A stretch of 6,169 nucleotides of DNA, taken from positions 1-6,169 of the forward strand of contig CAYYUG010000119.1 in assembly GCA_964474755.1 (NCBI GenBank). The letters are read 5' to 3'. Under the pieces are notes generated by a model. The model ran no database searches and was not told the origin of the DNA. It was given only the letters and a program-made list of their open reading frames with translations. Shown here in pieces: positions 1 to 5,834 of this stretch; the first letter of the stretch is position 1; each line of letters opens with the position of its first letter. The DNA is from GCA-2717185 sp964474755 (GTDB taxonomy: Bacteria; Pseudomonadota; Alphaproteobacteria; UBA8366; GCA-2717185). The position numbers and the translations under genes are program-made.

Positions 1-1088
1 TCGACTAGCGACTGAAAACCGGACCCAATAGTGCGGATCGGACTTCCAAAGCCTGCCGGCGCTGGTAGATCCATAATCACGTTGCGGTGCTCCAATTGTG
101 GCTGCTCCACCGCCTGCGGCACGGTGAGCAATTCGGAGGCTGGCACGCCAGCTGCCGCCAGCTCGCAAACCCAGTTGGCCGCCGTGCCAGCCAAGAACAG
201 CTCTTCAAGCGTCGCACGGAAATCGCTGTAGTGGCCCAGACGTGCGTCATGTGTCGCAAACCGAGGATCCTCAATTAGGTCTGGCTGGCCAAGGACGTCG
301 AAGAGAGCCGCCACCTGATTATCGAGCAGCACTGCCAGCAGGACATAGCCCTCCTTGCACGCATACTGCTCCGCCGAGGCCAGACCGGTCAGCGACGCGT
401 TACCATTGAGCTTTGGTTCTTCCCCCGCGACCGTGTAGTTGGCAATCAGTGGACCCAGCTGCGTGAGCGCACTGTCCAGCATGGCAACATCCAGAAACTG
501 GCCTTCTCCCGTCACCTCTCGGCGGAACAATGCGGATGCGATCGCATATGCTGCTGTAATTCCCGTGGTCATATCAACGACGGTAAAACCAACTCGAGTT
601 GGGCCATTTTCCGGATAACCAGTCGTCGTGATCATTCCGGATGCTGCCTGTATTGCACTGTCGTAGGCCGCGGCCCCCGCCTTCGGGCCTTCTTGTCCGT
701 AGCCGGAAATCGAGCAATATATGATAGACGGATTAATTTCCTTGATCGCCTCATACCCGAAACCAAGCCGATCGATCACACCCCCTTTGAAATTCTGGAT
801 AAAGACATCGGAATCCTTGACCAGACGATGCACGATATCTTTCGCCCGTTCATGCTTTAGGTCGAGGGTCATCGAGCGTTTACCAGCATTGACACTTAGA
901 TAAAGCGGCGCCATCCGGTTCTCTTGAAACCAACCGGATGTCAACATGCCACGTGCCTGATCTCCGGCACCCCGCACTTCTACCTTGATCACGTCCGCCC
1001 CGAGCAGCGCCAGCTGCTGTGTCGCGAAGGGACCCGCTAGCACCTGAGAAAAATCTGCCACGCGAATATTGTCGAATGCTTTTGCCAT
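1..1088 (-). CDS. CaiB/BaiF family (type III) CoA-transferase, C-terminus cut by window edge
   Basis: Type III CoA-transferases move CoA from an acyl-CoA donor to a carboxylic acid in the cytoplasm, through mixed anhydride and thioester intermediates on a conserved aspartate. The minus frame is open from ATG at 1088 to base 1, giving 362 residues. Family members usually have about 380-430, so only a short C-terminal piece is missing. Seen in order: the N-terminal signature DFSQVLAGPF (residues 12-21) running to GADVIKVE, ISGYGQEGP (127-135), YDSAIQAASG (142-151), VVDMTTG (170-176) with D172 as the probable catalytic Asp, TGEGQFLDVAMLDS (193-206), and DPRF (274-277). An AGGAAA Shine-Dalgarno lies 4 nt upstream of the ATG, and the N-terminus matches the family, which supports this start. 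The gene is divergent from hyuA and shares its 101-bp control region, suggesting a joint pathway. Family is certain; substrate is unknown, and neighbouring annotations such as formyl-CoA, succinyl-CoA or racemase-type members cannot be separated here. Confidence 0.93.
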   Translation of the reverse strand, partial: MAKAFDNIRVADFSQVLAGPFATQQLALLGADVIKVEVRGAGDQARGMLTSGWFQENRMAPLYLSVNAGKRSMTLDLKHERAKDIVHRLVKDSDVFIQNFKGGVIDRLGFGYEAIKEINPSIIYCSISGYGQEGPKAGAAAYDSAIQAASGMITTTGYPENGPTRVGFTVVDMTTGITAAYAIASALFRREVTGEGQFLDVAMLDSALTQLGPLIANYTVAGEEPKLNGNASLTGLASAEQYACKEGYVLLAVLLDNQVAALFDVLGQPDLIEDPRFATHDARLGHYSDFRATLEELFLAGTAANWVCELAAAGVPASELLTVPQAVEQPQLEHRNVIMDLPAPAGFGSPIRTIGSGFQSLV

Positions 1089-1092
1089 GCCG

Positions 1093-1098
1093 TTTCCT
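1093..1098 (-). promoter_or_regulatory. Ribosome binding site of the CoA-transferase gene
   Basis: On the minus strand AGGAAA lies 4 nt before the ATG at 1088 (AGGA is 6 nt away). It fixes the start of the CoA-transferase and agrees with the expected family N-terminus. Confidence 0.7.
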
Positions 1099-1135
1099 GT
1101 GACTGACCGTCGATGCCTTGACTTCCACCGCAGCT

Positions 1136-1163
1136 ATAATGCGATATCGCATCGTCCTGAAAA
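1136..1163 (-). promoter_or_regulatory. Tentative minus-strand promoter for the CoA-transferase
   Basis: Reading the minus strand, TTTTCA (1163-1158) and CATTAT (1141-1136) each match 4 of 6 consensus sigma-70 bases, with a 16-bp spacer. The palindrome at 1139-1152 fills most of the spacer and part of the -10, as expected for a repressor site. The match is weak and could be chance. Confidence 0.25.
1139..1152. promoter_or_regulatory. Perfect 14-bp palindrome, candidate operator in divergent control region
   Basis: ATGCGATATCGCAT is a perfect inverted repeat. It sits between the divergent CoA-transferase and hyuA genes, 38 nt before the hyuA ATG and 51 nt before the CoA-transferase ATG. It overlaps the last two bases of a TATAAT hexamer at 1135-1140. 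Length, symmetry and position suit a dimeric repressor or activator; GntR- and IclR-type regulators of catabolic genes use sites of this kind. No regulator gene lies in the window, so the binding protein is unknown. One site here could control both genes. Confidence 0.5.
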
Positions 1164-1177
1164 TACCACGTCCACGC

Positions 1178-1182
1178 AAGGA
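1178..1182 (+). promoter_or_regulatory. Ribosome binding site deciding the hyuA start
   Basis: AAGGA lies 7 nt before the ATG at 1190. The open frame extends upstream to a TTG at 1118 and an ATG at 1139, but those starts would place the operator palindrome inside the gene. They would also add a basic 24-residue tail before the conserved MTYRIGVDIGG N-terminus. The 1190 start is therefore preferred. Confidence 0.8.
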
Positions 1183-1189
1183 TCAACCA

Positions 1190-3283
1190 ATGACCTATAG
1201 GATTGGCGTCGATATTGGCGGCACTTTCACCGACTTCGCGCTTTACGGCGAAGATGACGGAACGATGGCCATATATAAACAACTGACGACACCAGCCGAT
1301 CCATCCGTCGCGGTCTTGGAGGGTATCAGCGTGCTACTCGACCGCCACGAAGTGACAATGGAAAATGTCGAAGCGGTCGCCCACGGCACTACATTGGTCA
1401 CCAATGCTGTTATTGAGCGGCGAGGTGCGAAAACCGGCATGCTGGTCACGAAAGGCTTCCAGGATATCCCTGACATGCGTTTGGAGCAGCGTTACGACCT
1501 GTTCGACCTACGGCTCACCTTCCCTTCGGCCATCGTAACGCGCCCCGCACGGCGTGAAATCGCCGAGCGCGTAACTGTCAATGGGGAGATCACGAATGCG
1601 CCAGACCTGAAACAAGCGCATGCTGCGATTTCTGAACTGATAGAAACTCAGATGATCGAAGCACTCGCCATTTGCTTCCTGCACGCTTACGCTAATCCAG
1701 TGCACGAACAGGCGATCGCCGATATGGCGAGGGCCGAGTTCCCAGCACTCTACGTCACTGCCTCCGCAGAAGTCGTACCAACCATGCGCGAGTACGAGCG
1801 TTGGACTACCGCCTGCATTAACGCCTACACGCAGCCAATGTTTGACCGCTATCTCGGTCGCTTGGAAGACGGGCTAATGGGACTGGGTTTCAACGGCAAG
1901 CTGTTCATCATGACGTCAAGCGGTGGGGTCTTAGCACCGGATGTAGCGCGGCGCTTTCCCATCCGTATGCTGGAATCCGGCCCAGCGGCCGGCGTCCTGA
2001 TGTCTGCGTTGCACGGCCGCAATCTGAACCTGCCGGAATTGCTTTCATTCGACATGGGCGGCACGACAGCGAAAGGAGCTTTAGTGCGCGACAGCGCCCC
2101 TCTACGCAAATACGATATGGAAGTCGCACGGGTACACGATTTCAAGAGAGGCAGCGGTCTCCCGGTCATCACACCGGCAATCGACATGATCGAGATCGGC
2201 GCCGGCGGAGGTTCCATCGCGGAGGTCGACGAACGCGGCCTGTTGCGCGTAGGTCCGCGCAGTGCGGGAGCTGACCCCGGCCCAGCTTGTTATGGCGCCG
2301 GCGGAAATAGTGCAACCCTGACGGATGCTAATCTGTTGCTCGGGTATCTCGACCCTAACCATTTCCTGGGTGGTGAGATGGCGCTCGAGATCGATGCCGC
2401 CAAACGGGTCATCCAGGAGACCATCGCCAAACCGCTGCGGCTAGACTTGAACCGCGCTGCCTGGGGAATTCACGAAATCATCAACGAGGATGTCGCCCGC
2501 GCCTTCCGCATCCATGCCTCGGAACGCGGTTTCGACTATCGCCAATCCAGTATGGTCGCGTTCGGCGGCTCCGGTCCACTACACGCTATGGCCGTCGCCC
2601 GCATTCTAAAAATCCCACGTGTCGTCTTCCCCATCGGCGCCGGCGTAATGTCGGCCCTCGGCCTGCTGGCAAGCCCACTCGCCTTCGAGATGAGCCGTTC
2701 GCGTCTTGCCGTAATCGATGATCTTGACCGAGAAGGCTTTGCCGAAATTTTTGGACCATTGATCGAAGAAGCGGTCGGCTTCCTGCACCGTGCCGACATC
2801 GGTACGGCGGACATTAAGGTTAGATGCAGCCTAGACATGCGTTACTACGGCCAAGGTCGTGAGATCGAAATCGTCTTACCGGTCGAGGACCCCGCCGCCG
2901 CGTTCGACCAACTAACTACTCTCTTCGAGGCACGCTACACCTCACTCTTTTCTATCAGTACACCCGGCGCGCCACTCGAGATCGTCAACTGGAAGGTCGA
3001 GGCGACTGGTCCCGATGCCGGCTTGCAAAGTGGCTACCAGATGGTCGGGATAGATGCCGCGGGAACCACCGCCCTCAAAGGCACGCGCCGTGCCTGGTTC
3101 GGCGCCGACGCATATGAGTGCGCGGTCTACGACCGCTACTCGCTCACCGCCGGCTTGACTGTCAAAGGCCCGGCAATGGTCGAAGAGCGCGAATCAACAT
3201 GCGTCATCGGTCCGGGTGAAACTGCACGCGTCGATGCGGCAGGAAACTTAATTGCGGAGCTTGTGGAAACGCTGAGGATGTAA
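1190..3283 (+). CDS. hyuA: HyuA-family hydantoinase/oxoprolinase/ketone carboxylase subunit, ATP-binding
   Basis: This is the ATP-binding subunit of a HyuA/HyuB complex. Characterised relatives use ATP for 5-oxoproline or N-methylhydantoin ring opening, or for acetone or acetophenone carboxylation. The 697 residues are full length for the family (about 680-720). Visible motifs of the actin/hexokinase-like ATPase fold: IGVDIGGTFTD (5-15, phosphate 1), LSFDMGGTTAK (285-295, phosphate 2), IGAGGGSIA (336-344), RSAGADPGPACYG (357-369), TLTDANLLLG (376-385), FGGSGPLHA (458-466) and SALGLLASP (488-496). The C-terminal part carries RYYGQGREI (551-559) and PAMVEERESTC (661-671), typical of the C-terminal hydantoinase A region. 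No signal peptide or membrane segment is seen, so it is cytoplasmic. It is followed by hyuB on the same strand and its TAA overlaps an ATG (TAATG). Family assignment is firm; the symbol denotes family, not proven hydantoinase activity. Confidence 0.95.
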   Translation: MTYRIGVDIGGTFTDFALYGEDDGTMAIYKQLTTPADPSVAVLEGISVLLDRHEVTMENVEAVAHGTTLVTNAVIERRGAKTGMLVTKGFQDIPDMRLEQRYDLFDLRLTFPSAIVTRPARREIAERVTVNGEITNAPDLKQAHAAISELIETQMIEALAICFLHAYANPVHEQAIADMARAEFPALYVTASAEVVPTMREYERWTTACINAYTQPMFDRYLGRLEDGLMGLGFNGKLFIMTSSGGVLAPDVARRFPIRMLESGPAAGVLMSALHGRNLNLPELLSFDMGGTTAKGALVRDSAPLRKYDMEVARVHDFKRGSGLPVITPAIDMIEIGAGGGSIAEVDERGLLRVGPRSAGADPGPACYGAGGNSATLTDANLLLGYLDPNHFLGGEMALEIDAAKRVIQETIAKPLRLDLNRAAWGIHEIINEDVARAFRIHASERGFDYRQSSMVAFGGSGPLHAMAVARILKIPRVVFPIGAGVMSALGLLASPLAFEMSRSRLAVIDDLDREGFAEIFGPLIEEAVGFLHRADIGTADIKVRCSLDMRYYGQGREIEIVLPVEDPAAAFDQLTTLFEARYTSLFSISTPGAPLEIVNWKVEATGPDAGLQSGYQMVGIDAAGTTALKGTRRAWFGADAYECAVYDRYSLTAGLTVKGPAMVEERESTCVIGPGETARVDAAGNLIAELVETLRM

Positions 3284-3345
3284 TGACAAAATTCAGTACT
3301 AACAGATGCCAACAGAAGCCGTTCCTTTTTTACTTCCACCCGTTT

Positions 3346-3404
3346 CTCTCCCGAAGGAGAGGCTCTCTGCAGTTCGCCGCCATCAGCTTTCCCCTTCGGG
3401 AGAA
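3346..3404. repeat. REP-like tandem hairpin pair
   Basis: The first stem-loop is CTCTCC-CGAA-GGAGAG (3346-3361), a perfect 6-bp stem with a tetraloop. The second is TTCCCC-TTCG-GGAGAA (3389-3404), one mismatch in the stem, with a C(TTCG)G loop that is especially stable in RNA. An 11-bp arm, TCTCCCGAAGG (3347-3357), recurs inverted at 3393-3403, so the two halves can also pair with each other. Pairs of inverted hairpins like this are typical of repetitive extragenic palindromes in proteobacterial genomes. Whether it is truly dispersed in this genome cannot be seen from one copy. Confidence 0.6.
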
Positions 3405-3434
3405 GGCAAGTATGTGGAGACGATTGCAGCATCC

Positions 3435-3460
3435 CTCCTTGCGTCCCATCTGCCAAGGAG
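3435..3460 (+). promoter_or_regulatory. hyuB ribosome binding site within a possible masking stem
   Basis: AAGGAG (3455-3460) lies 9 nt before the hyuB ATG at 3470 and is a strong Shine-Dalgarno. It is contained in CAAGGAG (3454-3460), which is exactly complementary to CTCCTTG at 3435-3441, giving a 7-bp stem with a 12-nt loop. In mRNA this stem would hide the ribosome binding site. The binding site is well supported; the regulatory role of the stem is inferred. Confidence 0.55.
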
Positions 3461-3469
3461 CCTCCTGAT

Positions 3470-5107
3470 ATGGCCACATCCACCTACGACGCCGTCAGCC
3501 TCGCAATTATGTGGGACCGATTGATCTCTGTTACCGACGAAATCGTATCGACCCTGGTGCGAACGTCTTTCTCTACCATCGTACGTGAGAGCTACGATTT
3601 ATCCGTCGTGCTGCTCGACGCCGAAGGCAAACTGATGGCGCAGGGCTCGTTCAGCGTACCAGTCTTTATCGGCACCGCCCCACGCACCCTACGATATATG
3701 CTCGCTAAGTTCCCGCCGGAAACGCTGAAGCCCGGTGATGTAATTGCTACCAACGACCCCTGGATGGGCACCGGGCATATTTTCGACATTTCCGTCATGC
3801 GGCCGGTCTTTTCCGGTGACCGGCTGATAGGTTACACGATGAGCATTACCCATTTGCCTGATATCGGTGGGCTCGGCTTCGGCGCAGCGGCGACTGAAGT
3901 TTTCCACGAAGGGCTGCGGCTGCCAATTTGCAAGCTGGCGTCAGAAGGCAAGCTCGACCCCTTCATCCTGGAGCTAGTAGAGACCAATGTTCGCGTACCG
4001 GACCAAACGATTGGTGATCTACTGGCAAACGTCACCTGCAATGAGGTGGGCGGCCGGCAGTTGCTCGACTTCATGGACGAATACGGCCTCGACGAGATTG
4101 GTCCCTTGTCTGACGCGATACGCAGTCAGTCGGAGCGAGCCATGCGGGACAAGATCAATGAGATGGCAAATGGCACATACGCCCACGAGGTCCAGATCGA
4201 GGGCGTAGAGGGGCCGAGCACGTTGGCCTGTACGGTGGAGGTGAAAGACGAGACTATCCACGCCGATTTCACCGGCACCAGCGAATGTGTCCGGCACGGC
4301 ATCAACGTACCGCTTTGCTACACAAACGCTATGACCCTCTACGCGATAAAATGCATGACTGCAGCAACCATCCCTAACAATGAGGGTTTTACCCGTCCGG
4401 TGACGGTGAGCGCGCCAGAAGGCTGCCTACTGCATGCACAGCCTCCCTCACCCACCGGTGGACGACACATCATCGGGCACTTCGTGCCGTCGCTAATCTT
4501 CGGAGCATTGGCGGAGGCTGCACCGAATAAGGTACAGGCTGATTGCGGCATGATGGACCTGATGACCATCCAGGGCACTACGCCAAACGGCCGCGGCATC
4601 TCCACCATTTATTTTTCGAGCGGCGGCTTTGGCGCACTCGCGGAGCAGGATGGTGGCGACACCGTGCCAGGCCCGTCCAATATGGCCGTCGTGCCAGTCG
4701 AGACCTGGGAGGCAATCACCGGCATGACCGTGCTGGAAAAACGCTTTGTCCCTGACAGTGGTGGCGCCGGCGCGGCACGCGGCGGCGTAGGACAGGTGGT
4801 CCACCTCCGAAACGACAGCGGCCACCCGATGACCGTCTTCTGCATGGCTAATCGCACCGAATTCCCACCTGTCGGCTATCACGGAGGCAAGAATGGGCAG
4901 ATGCGTGAACACCGCATAAATGGCAGTGTGGTGCACCCTAAAGGCAGTTACGTCCTGCAGAATAGTGACACGATCACGCTCACCCAAGCCGGCGGTGGCG
5001 GCATCGGCGACCCGAAGACCCGAGACCCGGAGAAGGTACAGGCTGATGTGCGGGACGGGTTCGTTTCAGTGGAGGGTGCTATGAAGGATTATGGGGTCAA
5101 CGTCTAG
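3470..5107 (+). CDS. hyuB: HyuB-family hydantoinase B/oxoprolinase/ketone carboxylase subunit
   Basis: Partner subunit of the HyuA/HyuB ATP-dependent complex. In acetone carboxylase the related large subunit is reported to hold the metal site where the substrate is carboxylated, while the HyuA-type subunit binds ATP. The 545 residues are within the usual size of free-standing HyuB proteins (about 520-590) and shorter than acetone carboxylase alpha. Motifs seen: an N-terminal RTSFSTIVRESYDLSVVL segment (31-48), GDVIATNDPWMGTGHIFDI (89-107) and THLPDIGG (127-134), both rich in conserved Asp and His, HADFTGTS (264-271), IPNNEGFTRPVTV (301-313), DSGGAGAARGG (429-439), and a glycine-rich tail QAGGGGIGDP (506-515) ending in YGVNV. 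All major family blocks are present, so it looks intact. It is cytoplasmic, with no leader. The start follows a strong AAGGAG. Substrate is not determinable. Confidence 0.95.
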   Translation: MATSTYDAVSLAIMWDRLISVTDEIVSTLVRTSFSTIVRESYDLSVVLLDAEGKLMAQGSFSVPVFIGTAPRTLRYMLAKFPPETLKPGDVIATNDPWMGTGHIFDISVMRPVFSGDRLIGYTMSITHLPDIGGLGFGAAATEVFHEGLRLPICKLASEGKLDPFILELVETNVRVPDQTIGDLLANVTCNEVGGRQLLDFMDEYGLDEIGPLSDAIRSQSERAMRDKINEMANGTYAHEVQIEGVEGPSTLACTVEVKDETIHADFTGTSECVRHGINVPLCYTNAMTLYAIKCMTAATIPNNEGFTRPVTVSAPEGCLLHAQPPSPTGGRHIIGHFVPSLIFGALAEAAPNKVQADCGMMDLMTIQGTTPNGRGISTIYFSSGGFGALAEQDGGDTVPGPSNMAVVPVETWEAITGMTVLEKRFVPDSGGAGAARGGVGQVVHLRNDSGHPMTVFCMANRTEFPPVGYHGGKNGQMREHRINGSVVHPKGSYVLQNSDTITLTQAGGGGIGDPKTRDPEKVQADVRDGFVSVEGAMKDYGVNV

Positions 5108-5176
5108 CCAACCCGCTGCTATCATAAACTCCCTCGCGCTCAGGTCACGGTGGAGCCTCCCAAAACGAGGCAAGGA

Positions 5177-5492
5177 TTAGCTTGCAAACCGGGCTGTCGG
5201 TGACAGATGCCAAGCATCAACGTGGAATACAGCCGGTACATATTCAGCGTTACACACGAAACAGACCACGAAGTCGTCTTCCTCCGTTGTGAAGCCGATG
5301 GCCATAGCGAAGGCGCCTCACTGTATGTGTAGCCGGATCTTTTCCAGAAATATTCAAAAGTGCCGTTATCTAGGTCGCACTTAATAAACCCTAGGAAGTT
5401 ACGTCCGGTTCGTCTTCGAAATGAGCGCAATAGGCATGCTCCATGTCGTCGTCCATGGCGGTGATCGTTACCGAGTAGCGCGTATCGCACAT
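5177..5492 (-). pseudogene. Possible frameshifted remnant of a small unidentified protein gene
   Basis: On the minus strand an ATG at 5492 gives 33 residues (starting MCDTRYSVTITAMDDD, acidic, ending at TAG 5393-5391). A second frame then reads NFLGFIKCDLDNGTFEYFW. A third frame from ATG 5305 reads MAIGFTTEEDDFVVCF through to a TAA at 5179-5177 (42 residues). Each piece has a natural amino-acid mix, unlike the arginine/serine-rich shadows around it. Joining them would need two frame changes. No domain is recognised. It may be a decayed gene, a set of small ORFs, or chance. Confidence 0.22.
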
Positions 5493-5548
5493 TCGGACCC
5501 TTGCGCAAATTTTTACCATCGAGATCCTTGGGTAACTAACCGATCACC
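5460..5548. repeat. Interrupted inverted repeat in the intergenic stretch
   Basis: GGTGATCGTTACC (5460-5472) is complementary to GGTAAC (5531-5536) plus CGATCACC (5541-5548), allowing a 13-bp stem with a 4-5 nt bulge and a loop of 58 nt. Within the right arm, GATCAC-C-GTGATC (5542-5554) is itself a 13-bp palindrome. Function is unknown and chance is possible. Confidence 0.3.
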
Positions 5549-5822
5549 GTGATCTCCTATAACTCGTCGGCGCCTTTATATAAAACCGGCGTGTAGACCC
5601 CCGCAGATATTTGTTCGGCGGATTGAACGGCTTGGGTTTGCCCGCAAGCGCTATTGCGTCGCAGCCTCTTAGACCAGGGTTAAGGGCTAAACACATCGCC
5701 GCAGCAACCGAATTCAGGCGGAAACGGAGCAACCGCAGTCACAATATGGACAGATTCAGACATGCGAGGGTTGGGATACCAAAGGCTCTGCGCTACGGTC
5801 ACTGCACACTGTCTACCCAGCT

Positions 5823-5827
5823 AAGGA
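5823..5827 (+). promoter_or_regulatory. Ribosome binding site of the MDR oxidoreductase gene
   Basis: AAGGA is 7 nt before the ATG at 5835, the same motif and spacing as at hyuA. It supports the start chosen for the downstream gene. Confidence 0.75.
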
Positions 5828-5834
5828 TATCGCC

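Larger units (their letters stand above)
3284..3469. other. hyuA-hyuB spacer holding tandem hairpins
   Basis: These 186 bp separate two genes that in this family are commonly adjacent or overlapping. The stretch contains a T-run (3325-3331), two neighbouring stem-loops (3346-3361 and 3389-3404) that are partial inverted copies of each other, and a third stem that includes the hyuB ribosome binding site. A 61-codon frame (3283-3468) begins in the hyuA stop (TAATG) and ends one base before hyuB. Its translation is low-complexity and runs through the hairpins, so I do not call it a gene. No T-run follows the hairpins, so they do not look like an intrinsic terminator. Confidence 0.6.
5108..5834. 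other. Long intergenic stretch without an intact gene; possible decayed minus-strand gene
   Basis: This 727-bp stretch has no open frame with a recognisable domain. The longest frame is a 122-codon minus frame at 5508-5140; its ends are arginine/serine-rich and unconvincing. Coding-like pieces occur in three different minus frames in succession (about 5492-5391, 5400-5310 and 5305-5177), which is the pattern of a frameshifted relic. I could not identify a family for them. From about 5560 the DNA includes an AT-rich patch (TTTATATAAAA, 5575-5585) and otherwise nothing assignable up to the ribosome binding site at 5823. No clear intrinsic terminator follows hyuB. Confidence 0.45.

Noticed and set aside
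1118..1140. TTGACT (1118-1123) followed by TATAAT (1135-1140) as a sigma-70 promoter for hyuA
   Set aside because: Both hexamers look good but the spacer is only 11 bp, far from the usual 16-18 bp. No fair -35 lies at proper distance from the TATAAT. Kept only as context for the palindrome.
1118..1189. N-terminal extension of hyuA from TTG 1118 or ATG 1139
   Set aside because: It lacks a good ribosome binding site, would run through the palindrome, and adds residues before the conserved family N-terminus; ATG 1190 has AAGGA at 7 nt.
3283..3468. 61-codon plus-strand frame between hyuA and hyuB
   Set aside because: The translation passes through the hairpin repeats, has no recognisable features and no Shine-Dalgarno of its own. 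Its TAATG start could allow coupling, so it is discussed under the spacer rather than called as a gene.
4493..4987. 164-codon minus-strand frame inside hyuB
   Set aside because: It lies entirely antisense to well-conserved hyuB blocks and has no recognisable domain; it is a GC-driven shadow.
5132..5170. Possible terminator after hyuB (CCTCG...CGAGG with internal GCTC...GAGC)
   Set aside because: Short, poorly matched stems with a long loop and no following T-run; not convincing as an intrinsic terminator.
5140..5508. 122-codon minus-strand frame as an intact gene
   Set aside because: Arginine- and serine-rich ends with no domain; only its middle section looks protein-like and neighbouring frames look better on either side.
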